Positions 43,644 through 53,930 are shown, numbered from the stretch's first letter. The stretch is 64,000 nt of DNA from Acinetobacter sp. XH1741 (GCF_041021895.1 NZ_CP157428.1:1178001-1242000); one strand, 5' to 3'. Numbers and translations: made by a program. Notes: a model not told the origin generated them from the letters alone.

Positions 43644-44933
43644 ATGCGACGTTTATCGACTCAAGATCAGAACTTCAAACAGGTTTTTGCCGAGCTTTTG
43701 GCTTTTGAAACCGTTAATGATCCTAATTTAGTTCAAACAGTAGATCAAATTATTGCTGATGTTCGTCAGCATGGTGATGATCATGTTTTAAAACTTACTC
43801 AACAGTTCGATCGACATCCAGCGCATCAATTTTCCGATCTAGAATTGTCTCAACAACAACTTAAAGCTGCATTTGATGGCTTGAATCAAGAGATTCGTGA
43901 AGCCCTACAACTTGCTGCTGACCGTATTCGTACTTTTCATGAGGCTCAGAAACAAGATAGCTGGACCTATGTAGATGATTTAGGTAATACGCTTGGACAA
44001 AAAGTGACTCCACTTGACCGTGTTGGTATATATGTCCCTGGTGGTCTTGCATCTTATCCTTCATCTGTACTGATGAATGCGGTACCCGCACATGTGGCTG
44101 GTGTACCTGAAATTATTATGGTTGTACCAGCACCAAATGGTGATTTAAACCCTCTCGTTTTAGCAGCAGCTTATCTTGCTGGTGTGAGTCGAGTGTTTAC
44201 CATTGGTGGTGCGCAAGCTGTTGCAGCATTGGCTTATGGCACCCAAACTGTTCCACGTGTGGACAAAATTACAGGTCCTGGAAATCGATTTGTGGCGGCA
44301 GCTAAACGTGCTGTATTTGGTCAGGTCGGTATCGACATGATTGCAGGCCCTTCTGAAATTTTAGTATATGCAGAAGGGGTAAATAATGCTGAATGGCTAG
44401 CTATGGATGTATTATCCCAAGCTGAACATGACACTGTTGCTCAAGCTATTTTTATTACCCCAGATGAAGCTTTGTTGGAAGCTGTAGAGTCTGCGATTGA
44501 AAAGCATTTAAGTGAATTGCCAAAAGCTGATATTGCACGTACATCGATTGAAAATCGCGGGGCTTTAGTTTTAGTAAAAGACCGTGCAGAAGCTATTGAT
44601 TTAATTAATCAAGTTGCACCAGAGCATTTGGAATTATGTCTTGATGATGCCGAAGCGATGAGCCAAGACATTCGTCATGCAGGGGCAATCTTCATGGGAC
44701 GCTATACACCTGAAGCAATTGGTGATTACTGTGCTGGGCCAAACCACGTATTACCAACATCTGGTACAGCTCGTTTCTCGTCACCACTTGGCGTATATGA
44801 TTTTCAAAAACGTTCTAGTCTGATTATGTGCTCAAAAGAAGGCGTTAAGACATTGGCCAAAACAGCTGATGTACTTGCTGTTCAAGAAAATCTTGATGCC
44901 CATGCACGCTCGGCTCGTTACCGTTATCAATAA
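43644..44933 (+). CDS. hisD: Histidinol dehydrogenase
   Basis: The 429-aa protein (E. coli 434) has the conserved [62 protein letters not shown] and [10 protein letters not shown]. It oxidises L-histidinol to histidine in two NAD steps with bound zinc. The ATG at 43644 gives the family N-terminus [11 protein letters not shown]; the frame is open to 43611 but that part lies within the hairpin. It follows hisG by 105 bases and is followed by a terminator before hisC. Confidence 0.96.
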   Translation: MRRLSTQDQNFKQVFAELLAFETVNDPNLVQTVDQIIADVRQHGDDHVLKLTQQFDRHPAHQFSDLELSQQQLKAAFDGLNQEIREALQLAADRIRTFHEAQKQDSWTYVDDLGNTLGQKVTPLDRVGIYVPGGLASYPSSVLMNAVPAHVAGVPEIIMVVPAPNGDLNPLVLAAAYLAGVSRVFTIGGAQAVAALAYGTQTVPRVDKITGPGNRFVAAAKRAVFGQVGIDMIAGPSEILVYAEGVNNAEWLAMDVLSQAEHDTVAQAIFITPDEALLEAVESAIEKHLSELPKADIARTSIENRGALVLVKDRAEAIDLINQVAPEHLELCLDDAEAMSQDIRHAGAIFMGRYTPEAIGDYCAGPNHVLPTSGTARFSSPLGVYDFQKRSSLIMCSKEGVKTLAKTADVLAVQENLDAHARSARYRYQ

Positions 44934-44966
44934 GCTTTAAGCCTTGTAGTATTTTAATGATTATTC

Positions 44967-44990
44967 AGGGCTGACTTTCAGCCCTTTTTT
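44967..44990 (+). terminator. Terminator between hisD and hisC
   Basis: The stem AGGGCTGA / TCAGCCCT has a CTT loop and six T, 12 bases before the hisC start. hisC must depend on read-through or on a promoter I cannot identify. Confidence 0.85.
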
Positions 44991-45001
44991 GAGATAAGAC
45001 T

Positions 45002-46087
45002 ATGACTGTATCTACAGCACAAATGCGTTTTTGGAGTCCTGAGGTTCGTGAGTTAGAGCCTTATGTGCCTGGTGAGCAACCTAAAATCCAGAATTTATTG
45101 AAATTAAATACCAATGAAAATCCATATCCACCATCTCCTAAGGTAGTAGAAGCAGTCCAAGCTGTACTACATGACCAAGCTGATGCGCTGCGTCTATATC
45201 CAGATCCAGATGCGACTACTTTAAAGCAAGCAATTGCTAAGCAACAGAATATTGATGTATCTCAAGTTTTTGTAGGTAATGGTTCTGATGAAGTGCTTGC
45301 TCATATTTTTAAAGCGTTTTTCCTTCAAGATGAGCCAATTCTTTATCCAGACATCACTTATAGTTTTTATCCAGTTTATAGCCAATTTTTTGGGACAAAA
45401 ACAAAAGAAATTCCGCTTAATGAGAATTTTGAGATTGATGTAAAAGACTACATGCAACCAAATGGTGGCATTGTTATTACAAATCCTAATGCACCAACAA
45501 GTATTGCATTAAGCCTGGCGCAGATTGAACAAGTATTACAAGCAAATCCAGATCGAGTGGTTGTGATTGATGAAGCTTATGTCGATTTCGGTGCTGAGTC
45601 GGCTGTCAGTTTGATCAGTCGATATGAAAATCTTGTGGTATGTCAAACAACCTCGAAATCTCGTTCTTTGGCAGGTTTACGCGTTGGATTTGCGATTGCT
45701 CAGTCACACTTGATTGCAGCACTTGAAGCAGTAAAAAATAGCTTTAACTCATACCCAATTGATCGTTTTGCTATTGCAGCAGCTGTTGCTTCTTTTGAAG
45801 ATCAAGCCTACTTTGAGGAGCAGTGTCAAAAAGTTATTACAAGCCGAGAGAAACTTGTACATGATTTAACTGAGCTGGGCTTTAATGTTTTGCCATCAAA
45901 AGCCAACTTTATTTTTGCTACACATTCACAATATGATGCTGGACAACTTTCACATAAATTACGTGAGCAGGGCATTATTGTTCGTTATTTCAATAAGCCT
46001 CGCATTAATCAGTTTTTACGTATCACGGTTGGAACTGATGAGCAAAATACGCGTTTAGTTCAAACTTTGAAGCAAGATATTCTTTAA
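45002..46087 (+). CDS. hisC: Histidinol-phosphate aminotransferase
   Basis: The 361-aa fold-type I PLP enzyme has [15 protein letters not shown] at the N-terminus, [18 protein letters not shown] (phosphate-binding), [11 protein letters not shown] and the Schiff-base lysine in [16 protein letters not shown]. It transaminates imidazole-acetol phosphate with glutamate. The start ATG at 45002 is the first in frame. It converges with pabB three bases away. Confidence 0.96.
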   Translation: MTVSTAQMRFWSPEVRELEPYVPGEQPKIQNLLKLNTNENPYPPSPKVVEAVQAVLHDQADALRLYPDPDATTLKQAIAKQQNIDVSQVFVGNGSDEVLAHIFKAFFLQDEPILYPDITYSFYPVYSQFFGTKTKEIPLNENFEIDVKDYMQPNGGIVITNPNAPTSIALSLAQIEQVLQANPDRVVVIDEAYVDFGAESAVSLISRYENLVVCQTTSKSRSLAGLRVGFAIAQSHLIAALEAVKNSFNSYPIDRFAIAAAVASFEDQAYFEEQCQKVITSREKLVHDLTELGFNVLPSKANFIFATHSQYDAGQLSHKLREQGIIVRYFNKPRINQFLRITVGTDEQNTRLVQTLKQDIL

Positions 46088-46090
46088 TAT

Positions 46091-47455
46091 TTATTCTGCT
46101 GTGCTGTTCATCAAGTTCAGCATAGCAGAGATTTTATCAAGACTTTCTTGATATTCAGCTTCAGCCTCTGAAGCGATAGTAATACCGCCACCTGCCCAAA
46201 TAGAGAGCTGGTTTTGATATTGTTGAAAGCTACGAATCAGAATATTCCAACGTCCAGTACCATCAAAATTAAAATATCCTAATGTCCCACAATATGCGCC
46301 ACGTGGTGCACCTTCTAATTCTTCAATGATTTGCATTGCCCGAATTTTAGGCGCACCAGTAATTGAGCCTCCAGGTAATGCACTGAGCAACATTTGCATA
46401 GGATTAATATCATTTTTAAGCGTAGCTGTAACTTCACTCACCATATGATGCACTTGATTGAAACTTTCAATTTCGAATAACTTTGTTGTTTTTACAGAAC
46501 CTGTATTGGCATAAATGCTCAAATCATTACGTAAAAGATCAACAATCATGACATTTTCTGCCTGATCTTTTTGAGAGTTTTTTAAGGTTTGTTTGGACTG
46601 CAAATCTTGTTCTTTATTTTCATAACGGGGCATCGTGCCTTTAATTGGTCTGGTTTTGATTTGCTTGTTTATATTAAATTCGATAAATAGTTCAGGAGAG
46701 CAACTTAATAGCTCAAACTCATTTAATTTTAAATACCCAGAATATGGAGCATTGGTTAGATTCCATAATTCTTCTGCTTTATTTAATAATGAACCAGTGA
46801 AATTTGTATTAAATTCCTGAGTAAGGTTAATTTGATAACAGTCTCCAGCTTTAATATATTCTTGTATATTATGGAAGGCTGTTAAGTACTCATTTTTGGT
46901 CCAGCGAGGTTGAATAACTTTCTCTAGTTTAAAATTACTTTTCTTTGATTTAGTTGAAGGTGTATCTAAAAGTTTCACGATAGTATTAAAAATTTCTAGA
47001 GCATTATTTTCATCACTAAAAAAATACCATTCATTATTTATGTTCTTAAGAAACGACTGATAAGAGCCTACAAATAACGAGGGCTGTTTATGTAATTTAT
47101 TATTTATAAATTGATGTGCAGAAAAATCATAACTAATAAAGCCAATATAACCTCCATTAAAACTAATAGACTCAATATTTTTATTTTTTTGTTCTGGAGA
47201 GTGAAATTGAGTGAAATCTAAAATGTTTTCTGTATTAGATGACTTTATATAATTATTAAAATCTTGTTTCTCAAATATAAGGCTACAATTATCTTGAGTA
47301 ATTAAATATTTTTGAGGAAGGAAGGCAATAATAGGATTGTTATCATCATGTAGATATACAAGTCCAATTAAATCTTCTAATTTTTTTAAAATATCGGCAG
47401 CTGATTGATGACTTTCTAAAGAGATTTTTTTCTTTAACTGAGACATTTTAAACAT
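46091..47455 (-). CDS. pabB: Aminodeoxychorismate synthase component I
   Basis: The 454-aa chorismate-binding enzyme has an N-terminal anthranilate-synthase-like domain and a catalytic domain with KTRPIKGTMPRYENK (the lysine of P-I-K-G-T marks PabB over TrpE), AENVMIVDLLRNDL, SALPGGSITGAPKIRAM and WAGGGITIASEAEAEYQES. With PabA it converts chorismate to 4-amino-4-deoxychorismate for folate. The start is either the ATG at 47453-47455 or the ATG at 47444-47446; neither has a good Shine-Dalgarno. It is monocistronic. Confidence 0.93.
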   Translation of the reverse strand: MFKMSQLKKKISLESHQSAADILKKLEDLIGLVYLHDDNNPIIAFLPQKYLITQDNCSLIFEKQDFNNYIKSSNTENILDFTQFHSPEQKNKNIESISFNGGYIGFISYDFSAHQFINNKLHKQPSLFVGSYQSFLKNINNEWYFFSDENNALEIFNTIVKLLDTPSTKSKKSNFKLEKVIQPRWTKNEYLTAFHNIQEYIKAGDCYQINLTQEFNTNFTGSLLNKAEELWNLTNAPYSGYLKLNEFELLSCSPELFIEFNINKQIKTRPIKGTMPRYENKEQDLQSKQTLKNSQKDQAENVMIVDLLRNDLSIYANTGSVKTTKLFEIESFNQVHHMVSEVTATLKNDINPMQMLLSALPGGSITGAPKIRAMQIIEELEGAPRGAYCGTLGYFNFDGTGRWNILIRSFQQYQNQLSIWAGGGITIASEAEAEYQESLDKISAMLNLMNSTAE

Positions 47456-47797
47456 AGGGCACTGGGGAGAGGTGGCCTAGTTTACTACAACTTATCGTTC
47501 ATCAGGCAGATGTGGGAAAAGAGTTTAACTTTTCGTGGATAAAATAACCGGATCGACATCTAAATTTAAAGATAACTGACAGGCTAGATCAGGGGATCAA
47601 TATTTGTACCGTTTGTCGGGTAATTGGCAAAAAATGCATTACAGTAGTTGAACAAAAATTAACGTAGCTGTAATTTAGTAATTGCTAAGCAAAACTACTC
47701 AAGGATTGGAAGTTTCGGTTGCCATAAAAGAAAAATGCAACTTGAGACAGTGAGAGTGGTTAAAGTCAAAAAATAAATGCTCTTGGGAGAGTGCTCA
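47456..47797 (+). promoter_or_regulatory. Promoter region of the fil cluster with inverted repeat
   Basis: The 342 bases lie between divergent pabB and filA. TTGAAC (47648-47653), a 17-base spacer and TAATTT (47671-47676) form a possible sigma-70 promoter about 120 bases before filA. ATTACAG (47638-47644) and CTGTAAT (47668-47674) are an inverted repeat straddling the -35 and reaching into the -10, a plausible operator. No ORF is supported; the AT-rich pabB side presumably holds its promoter. Confidence 0.4.
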
Positions 47798-48646
47798 ATG
47801 AAAATGTTCACTAAACTTGCTTTAGTTTCTTCTTTAGCTATCAGCGCAAATGCAATGGCAATGCAATCTATGGATGATGCTGCGCTTAGTGCTGCTACAG
47901 GTCAAGATGGTATTAATATTGGTATTGCTTTAGGTTCTGGTGGTATTTCTATCGATAAACTATATCTACACGACAATGATGGTTTAGCAACATCAACAGG
48001 TATTACAGGGTCTTCAGGTACTGCTGGTGCAATCGCGATTAGCGGTGTTACCGTAACTCAAAAAGGTACTGGTAATCTTTTAGATTTAGCAATTGATACA
48101 AATGGCGCTTCAGGTTCAAATGGTGCTTTCTTAAACGTTGCAGCAACAGTTGGTGCGGTTGATGTACATGTAGGTTCAATTGGCGTGGGTACTTCGGGTA
48201 CATTAAATACGGCTACTGCTGTGCGTGGTATTACAGAAACAGCTCCAACTGAAATTATCTCTGGTTTAGATTTATCTTTGGGTCAAATTTCTGCAAATGT
48301 TCAGTTAGGCTCAACTCCGCAAGGCGCAATGATCAAAGTGAATTCAAGCTTGCAAGGTGGTTTAACACTATCTAACTTTGGTATTAATGATGCCGCTGGT
48401 GGTGGTAAAATTGTCCTAGACAAAGTAATGGTTCGTGGTGCGGGTAATACCACTGGGGATTTGGATGTAAACGCAGATATTTCTGTAGTTCCTACAGGTT
48501 TACGTATCCAGAATAACAGCACTCAAGGCATGAACGTTTATGCTCAAGGCGTGCACTTAGGTGCAGCGGGTAATGCTTCTATTGGTGATTTGGAAATTCA
48601 AGGTTTAAATGTGGGTAAATCTACAATTACTATTTCCGGTCACTAA
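47798..48646 (+). CDS. filA: FilA, secreted beta-rich envelope protein
   Basis: The 282-aa protein has a clear signal peptide (MKMFTKLALVSSLAISANAMA), followed at once by MQSMDDAALSAATGQDGINIG, the motif typical of FilA-like proteins of Acinetobacter. The rest is rich in Gly, Ser, Thr, Ala and Asn with few charges and short beta-like repeats, and lacks cysteine. It is annotated in the genus as a putative filament or surface-associated protein; direct proof of a pilus function is not something I can claim. The ATG at 47798 has GGGAGA upstream; an in-frame start 21 bases earlier is rejected. A terminator follows. Confidence 0.78.
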   Translation: MKMFTKLALVSSLAISANAMAMQSMDDAALSAATGQDGINIGIALGSGGISIDKLYLHDNDGLATSTGITGSSGTAGAIAISGVTVTQKGTGNLLDLAIDTNGASGSNGAFLNVAATVGAVDVHVGSIGVGTSGTLNTATAVRGITETAPTEIISGLDLSLGQISANVQLGSTPQGAMIKVNSSLQGGLTLSNFGINDAAGGGKIVLDKVMVRGAGNTTGDLDVNADISVVPTGLRIQNNSTQGMNVYAQGVHLGAAGNASIGDLEIQGLNVGKSTITISGH

Positions 48647-48660
48647 TCTAAAGATTGATG

Positions 48661-48690
48661 AAAAAGCGCGGTTATACGCGCTTTTTTTAT
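48661..48690 (+). terminator. Terminator after filA
   Basis: The stem AAAAAGCGCG / CGCGCTTTTT has a GTTATA loop and T run, 14 bases after the filA stop. It implies that filA is made in excess over filB-F. Confidence 0.9.
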
Positions 48691-48943
48691 TTTTACTAAA
48701 CAGATTAAACTTTATATATTTTTATTTAAATAATATAAATTTATATAATAATAAGTGCAAATTAACTAGAATGAGAGTTAATTATCAGTTTATAAATGTA
48801 AAACTATACATTCATCAAAAAGATTAAAAAAAAGCTGTTTTTTACATAAAAAAAAGGTATCTTCAACACACAGGGATGTAGAGCTTTTGCTCTAAGAATA
48901 AAATGAATAAGGCCGGTTAGGCCACCATTTAGACCAAGTGCTT
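48691..48943 (+). promoter_or_regulatory. Leader between filA and filB with two small hairpins
   Basis: These 253 very AT-rich bases end in a less AT-rich leader holding the hairpins AGAGC-TTTT-GCTCT (48882-48895) and GGCC-GGTTA-GGCC (48911-48923) before the filB start. The remainder shows nothing I can name. Confidence 0.45.
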
Positions 48944-49777
48944 ATGTTAGAGATAGTTTTAGGCTCAGCATTGATGTATTACTTTGCGACAGAAGCCTTT
49001 GAAATAGAAAAAAAGCCGCCGGGAACTGTTTATTATACAGAGACTGCCGATTCACGTAATTTATCATTTCACCGAAACCATATTGAACCCGTCACCATAA
49101 AACCAGCTGTTGAAGACCAGTTCCGTGGCATTGTTCGACAAGCCTATGATTATAGTTGTGGGTCTGCTGCACTTACGACTTTATTAAATGGCTATGTTGG
49201 AACAAGTTTAACTGAGCAACAAACCATGAGCGGTTTGCTACAGTATGGCGAGTATCAACGTATTATTGAGCGCCGAAGTTTCTCATTACTTGATATGAAA
49301 CGCTTTGTCACAGCAATTGGTTTAGATAGTGGGGGTTATCGTGGTGAGTTTTCTGATTTAGTTAAACTCGGTCAACCCGCAATTGTGCCTATTTCGTATG
49401 CAGGTTTTAAACATTTTGTCGTATATAAAGCTTATAAAGATGGAAGAGTATATGTAGCTGATCCCGCTTTAGGGAATATCAGCTTTGATGAGAGTCGTTT
49501 TAAAGAAATTTGGGATAATAATACTTTATTTGTTATTTCGGTGCCTGAATCACAGCGTAAAGACTTATTGGCATTAAAAGATGCAGATATGCGCCATGTA
49601 GAAGATGCAACGGTCAATAGATATGCCTTTGTTGATGTGCAATATCCGACATTTAACTTTGACCGTTTAGCCAATAAAGCTTCGACTATGAGACGCGTGA
49701 TAGATAGTGATAGTCATTCTCCAACATATGGACAGCCGATAGAAACTTATATGCGTCTTTATTACAAACGTAAATAG
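48944..49777 (+). CDS. filB: FilB, C39-type cysteine peptidase-like protein
   Basis: The 277-aa protein has a short hydrophobic N-terminus, then a papain-like C39 peptidase domain. The nucleophile region is RQAYDYSCGSAALTTLLNGY (Cys at about 74), and the catalytic His and Asp are in GFKHFVVYKAYKDGRVYVADPA. The domain in ABC exporters cleaves double-glycine leaders; here no ABC transporter is attached. It lies in the fil cluster, so its substrate may be another Fil protein, which is inference. The start ATG at 48944 is preferred over a GTG six bases earlier. Confidence 0.8.
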   Translation: MLEIVLGSALMYYFATEAFEIEKKPPGTVYYTETADSRNLSFHRNHIEPVTIKPAVEDQFRGIVRQAYDYSCGSAALTTLLNGYVGTSLTEQQTMSGLLQYGEYQRIIERRSFSLLDMKRFVTAIGLDSGGYRGEFSDLVKLGQPAIVPISYAGFKHFVVYKAYKDGRVYVADPALGNISFDESRFKEIWDNNTLFVISVPESQRKDLLALKDADMRHVEDATVNRYAFVDVQYPTFNFDRLANKASTMRRVIDSDSHSPTYGQPIETYMRLYYKRK

Positions 49778-49821
49778 TCAAATTTAAAGTTAGTAAAATA
49801 AATAAATTGGGTGGGAAAAAC

Positions 49822-51018
49822 ATGAATAATCGATGGATGAAGATGAGTGTGTTGGCCTTAAGTATGAGCGCCATTACAGGGACAATCTATGCCGAAGATC
49901 AAGTACAACAAGCGCAAGTATCTAGCTCGGATCAAGCAGTAGAGCAGGGAACAGAAAGCTCTAGTTCTGTGCAGTCTGCATCTGGTTCAGCGACAACAGA
50001 TAATACAACGCAAACAGCTAATGTCGAGAATACGAATAGTGTGGTGCCAGCTCCTACTAGTGAAGCACATCAAGCTGCAAGTGCATTACAAAAAAAAGAA
50101 GGTGATGCCAGTCAGGAGACAAATTTACAGGAAGTATTTACTTCAAATGAACGCCAATATTCTTTAATTAAGAAAGGTGTAATTTCCTCTTATTATGATC
50201 TTGATTACACTTATTATCGTGATACCCGTATTGACTTAGCTTTATCAGATAGCTCTTCTCAACTTAATCGTTTGCGTGTTGAAGAGGATGCTAACCATAC
50301 TGTGACGAACAGTTTTACCTTTCAATATGGGGTATTAGATAATTTAACTTTATCTGCAACGCTTCCTTTTGTCGCAAAGTCTGAAACTATTAAAGATAAA
50401 ACAACAGCTGGCTTAGGTGATATTTCATTTGGTGCACGCTGGGAACCATTTCCGTTAAAACAAGGCCGTTTACCGCTGGTTCTTTTTGGTAGTGTCTCGA
50501 CTAAAACTGGTGATAGTCCTTATGAAATTGGTTTAGATGAGCTTTCAACAGGTAAAGGTTATTACTCAGTTGGTGTAGGGGCAAGTACTCGTAAATATAT
50601 TGATCCAGTCGTTCTCTTCGCTTCTGTGTCTGCCAATTATGGTTTTAAAGAAAGTGGTCTTAATCAAGCGCGCGGTGGTGGTGCTAATGGACCACGTTAT
50701 CTTCAGAGCTTTGATCCCGGTATTAGTGGTGGTTTCTCGTTTGGTTTCGCTTATTCATTTAACTATGACGTCTCTTTGACGATGTCATATCAACAAAGCT
50801 TTAATACAAATGCGGAATTCCAATTTAATAATGGCGAGTCATCTAAGTCACCAGATTTAAGTAGTGCAATGTTATCTTTTGCTTTAGGTGTACGTGTTTC
50901 ACCAGATACCATTGTGAATGGTACTGTTGGTATTGGCTTAACTCAGGACTCACCAGATGTTTCACTTGGTTTGTCGTTCCCGTTAGATATTTTAGGTTTT
51001 AACAAAAAACAAAAATAA
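49822..51018 (+). CDS. filC: FilC, predicted outer-membrane beta-barrel protein
   Basis: The 398-aa protein has a signal peptide (MNNRWMKMSVLALSMSAITGTIYA). It is followed by a Ser/Thr/Gln-rich disordered part to about residue 100, then alternating beta strands with aromatic girdles (YSLIKKGVISSYYDLDYTYY; VSLTMSYQQSF), and the end PLDILGFNKKQK. A final strand ending in a hydrophobic residue is expected in barrels, but the last residues here are basic. The likeness is to small outer-membrane transporter-like proteins. Starts at the ATG after GGGTGGG; downstream filD begins a few bases after its stop. Confidence 0.72.
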   Translation: MNNRWMKMSVLALSMSAITGTIYAEDQVQQAQVSSSDQAVEQGTESSSSVQSASGSATTDNTTQTANVENTNSVVPAPTSEAHQAASALQKKEGDASQETNLQEVFTSNERQYSLIKKGVISSYYDLDYTYYRDTRIDLALSDSSSQLNRLRVEEDANHTVTNSFTFQYGVLDNLTLSATLPFVAKSETIKDKTTAGLGDISFGARWEPFPLKQGRLPLVLFGSVSTKTGDSPYEIGLDELSTGKGYYSVGVGASTRKYIDPVVLFASVSANYGFKESGLNQARGGGANGPRYLQSFDPGISGGFSFGFAYSFNYDVSLTMSYQQSFNTNAEFQFNNGESSKSPDLSSAMLSFALGVRVSPDTIVNGTVGIGLTQDSPDVSLGLSFPLDILGFNKKQK

Positions 51019-51030
51019 GGAGATATGCAG

Positions 51031-52695
51031 GTGAAATATCCTAAATTATGTCCTTTAACGGCGGCAATTGTTATCTCCGGTTTTTCTAGCTTTGCCAATG
51101 CTCAATTAGGACAAAATCTAGCTGTTGATATTCGTTCACTATCGATGGGGAATGCTGTAACTGCAGATCCTCCAGGGATTAGTGCAGTTCATTTTAACCC
51201 TGCGGCGCTCGCTAAAATTGATGGGCTGCAAACAGATGTACAGGGGATTCTTGCTAACTTTGATATTCAGCGAGAGTTCTCCGCACCTCCTGGATACAAC
51301 GTTTTTGGTTATTCAGATGACCCTCTTGTTTGTAATGATGGTCCTGAAGTTTCAGCCAATATTTGTACAGACTTTAAAGGAACGGTCCATGGCGATGTCG
51401 AGTATGCAAGCTTATATGTCCCTATCCTTAAAAAAATGGTTGATCTTGGGGCAGGTTATCCATTAGTTGCCCCTACAGCAGGTATTGCTTATAAACCACC
51501 TGGCTCGAAAGTCACTTATGCAACAGCAATTTATGCACCATTGGTAGCAGGGTTCGGAGCAGAGAATGGTAATCCTGGTAACTATATGGGCCAACAAGTT
51601 GCAGTAGAGCGAATTACCTATTTATCACCATCTTTTGGTTATCAAGTAAATGACCATTTATCTATTGGTGCTTCTGTCGGGATGTCCTATAACGCAATCG
51701 CATTAAAAACTGATCTACGTTTTCCAAATGAGATGATTGGTGTATTGCGTATGGTCGATGAAGTTGTGTGTGCACCTTTTAAAAATAATAGTGACATGAT
51801 TACGGACTTACTATTATTTGGTATGTGTAATGCGCAAGAAGGTATGAACCCATTTAATAAAATGGGCGCACTACAGGTTTCATTAGAGCAGTCACTAAGC
51901 CCAAGTTATAACCTAGGTCTACTTTGGGAACCAACAGATGATTTTGGCTTTGGTATGGTCTATCAAAGTTCTGCCAAGATGCGTTTAAAAGGCAAATACA
52001 TGATTGATAATGCCAAGGCGCCTCAAGAGCTTATTAAAGGTCTTAATTCCTCTGCTACTGGACAAATTTTAGCTGCTATTTTGGGATTGCCGGGATCTAT
52101 ACCTAATATTGAGTCTGGTTTGGTTGCCATGGATCTTGAATATCCGGCACATTTTCAAGCAGGTATTAAGTATAAAATATTGCCTGATTTACAAGTTAAT
52201 TTTGACGTAGGCTGGACTGACTATGCGGCTTGGAATAAGTTTAAGTTTGAATTTGACCGTCAAATTTCGTTGTTAAAAGTGGCTAAACTTTTATCTAATG
52301 ACGTAACGGATAATTCATTAGCATTACCACTGAAGTTTACATCGCCGTGGAGCTGGGGAATTGGTATTGAATACTCAGCAACTGATCGTTTGAAATTGCG
52401 GGCAGGTTATGAGCCTCGTGCAAGTTCTATTCCTGATGATAAACGTAATACCATGGTTCCGATCAATAATGCGCAATTATTTGGTCTTGGGTTGGGTTAC
52501 CGTTTTGATGCAGATACGGACTTAGATCTTTCAGTAGGTTTCTTGCGTAGCCGAGACAATATTCCAGCTTGTACGAGTACATTATCGAATAAATGTGGTG
52601 TCGATAATATTTTATTAAACCCGTATGCTGGCTTAGATGTAAAAACGAATACTAAAGTTACAGTACTTGGTTTGAGCTATAGAACAAAATGGTAA
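51031..52695 (+). CDS. filD: FilD, FadL/OmpP1-type outer-membrane protein
   Basis: The protein of about 554 aa has a signal peptide (ending FANAQ). A mature N-terminus of the FadL type follows (LAVDIRSLSMGNAVTADPPG, then HFNPAALAKIDG). Barrel strands end in VTVLGLSYRTKW, whose final aromatic residue fits BamA-dependent insertion. FadL proteins take up long-chain fatty acids or other hydrophobic compounds; the ligand is unknown. The Shine-Dalgarno AAGGAG (51017-51022) sits only two bases before the ATG at 51025, so the GTG at 51031 with eight-base spacing is more likely to be the start. Confidence 0.8.
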   Translation: MKYPKLCPLTAAIVISGFSSFANAQLGQNLAVDIRSLSMGNAVTADPPGISAVHFNPAALAKIDGLQTDVQGILANFDIQREFSAPPGYNVFGYSDDPLVCNDGPEVSANICTDFKGTVHGDVEYASLYVPILKKMVDLGAGYPLVAPTAGIAYKPPGSKVTYATAIYAPLVAGFGAENGNPGNYMGQQVAVERITYLSPSFGYQVNDHLSIGASVGMSYNAIALKTDLRFPNEMIGVLRMVDEVVCAPFKNNSDMITDLLLFGMCNAQEGMNPFNKMGALQVSLEQSLSPSYNLGLLWEPTDDFGFGMVYQSSAKMRLKGKYMIDNAKAPQELIKGLNSSATGQILAAILGLPGSIPNIESGLVAMDLEYPAHFQAGIKYKILPDLQVNFDVGWTDYAAWNKFKFEFDRQISLLKVAKLLSNDVTDNSLALPLKFTSPWSWGIGIEYSATDRLKLRAGYEPRASSIPDDKRNTMVPINNAQLFGLGLGYRFDADTDLDLSVGFLRSRDNIPACTSTLSNKCGVDNILLNPYAGLDVKTNTKVTVLGLSYRTKW

Positions 52696-53912
52696 AACAA
52701 TATAAATGGATGTTTCGACCTAGATTTGCTATCTCGACTTTATGTGTTGCGATAGCAAGTGTTTCTGTATCTTATGCAGACGGTTTTTATACAATCATTG
52801 GTCCAGATGGTCGCCCAATGATTGTACCGAGTAAAAAAGTCGAACAAAAGCGGACGAATATTAAATTAGCAACACCACAACAAGTTACACAGCCTCAATC
52901 AGCTGTTCCCCCTGTTCAAAAAGTACCTCAACAAAATGTTCAGAACTCAGAAGTGATTAAAAAGTTTGAACAACAATCTATAAAAAAATTAAATACTGCA
53001 CCGACTGCACCGACTGCACCGACTGCACCGACTGCACCGACTGCACCGACTGCACCGACTGCACCGATGTTGCCTTTAACGGTCACTAAAGCTAGTCAGG
53101 GTGAAACTAAGAAAAAAACGGATGTTGCCACAACCGTTAAGAAGGAAATAATCCCAGTTAAAGTTCCTTCATCTACCTCAAGTACTTCCCAAACTCCTAT
53201 TTCAACGCCAGATTCTTCAAATGATCAATCTAAATTTAGAACTGTCGATGGTGTAGAGTATGTAAATAATGAATATCTTGAAAATCAAGAATTTAATCTT
53301 GAAGGTAAAAAACGTTTTTATATTATGCCTGATGGTCTAGGAAGAACAGAGTCTATTGAAAGACAAAAAGGTGTAAGTAAATCCACTTTAGCCCAATACT
53401 TTCATAGACAGTCTCAAGATGATCAGGGAGCAATTATTTTAGCTCCCACCTATATGCGTCTATCTCAAAAAGAATTAGAAACCACTTTTGACCAAGACAA
53501 GTGTTTTGTTCAGGGCTACAAAAAGTCCATCAAAGTTCTTGGAGCAAAAAAAGAAGTAAATCTATGGCCTCGTAAGCCGTTAAAAGAAAAATTTGAATAT
53601 GAGCTGATAAAACTAGATCCAGCTGTACAACATTTACAGCTGATGTCATTTGCAGCGAGTAATTCGTCACCTCTATATTATTGGCCTTTAGCTATTTTCT
53701 TAGATGAGAAGGGCTGTATTTTGGAAGGTGCAAGCGGTTTCAAGAGCAAGTCTTATCCTTCTACGGTATTACAACATGCATCGATTCAAGGTACTTTAAA
53801 AGTACCTCCACATGCACGTTACATGATGTTAACTCCATTGTCTTCTTCGATAGATGTAGAAGAACATGAGTTATCAAATCAGGGACAGATTCAAATTTCA
53901 GCATTACGTTAA
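52689..53912 (+). CDS. filE: FilE, secreted protein with Thr-Ala-Pro repeat
   Basis: The 407-aa protein has an N-terminal signal (ending SVSYA). The first motif, DGFYTIIGPDGRPMIVPS, resembles the DUF4124-like stretch of periplasmic proteins. A linker rich in Gln, Pro and Thr contains eight exact TAP units (about residues 103-126), followed by Lys/Thr/Ser-rich sequence. The C-terminal half from about 190 is a structured domain (FYIMPDGLGRTESIERQ; HARYMMLTPLSSSIDV). The start overlaps the end of filD by seven bases, so the two are coupled. Function unknown; the genus-wide name FilE relates it to filament or adhesin assembly. Confidence 0.75.
   Translation: MVKQYKWMFRPRFAISTLCVAIASVSVSYADGFYTIIGPDGRPMIVPSKKVEQKRTNIKLATPQQVTQPQSAVPPVQKVPQQNVQNSEVIKKFEQQSIKKLNTAPTAPTAPTAPTAPTAPTAPTAPMLPLTVTKASQGETKKKTDVATTVKKEIIPVKVPSSTSSTSQTPISTPDSSNDQSKFRTVDGVEYVNNEYLENQEFNLEGKKRFYIMPDGLGRTESIERQKGVSKSTLAQYFHRQSQDDQGAIILAPTYMRLSQKELETTFDQDKCFVQGYKKSIKVLGAKKEVNLWPRKPLKEKFEYELIKLDPAVQHLQLMSFAASNSSPLYYWPLAIFLDEKGCILEGASGFKSKSYPSTVLQHASIQGTLKVPPHARYMMLTPLSSSIDVEEHELSNQGQIQISALR
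52995..53066 (+). repeat. In-frame 9-bp tandem repeat, eight copies
   Basis: The unit ACTGCACCG is repeated eight times without a mismatch and encodes Thr-Ala-Pro in filE. Slippage would change linker length by three residues per unit and never break the frame. Confidence 0.97.
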
Positions 53913-53930
53913 AAATAAGTAGGGTAGCTA

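Noticed and set aside
48870..48943. c-di-GMP (GEMM-type) riboswitch before filB
   Set aside because: Two hairpins are present, but the GAAA tetraloop, the GCAAAG-like core and the receptor helix expected of GEMM-I are absent.
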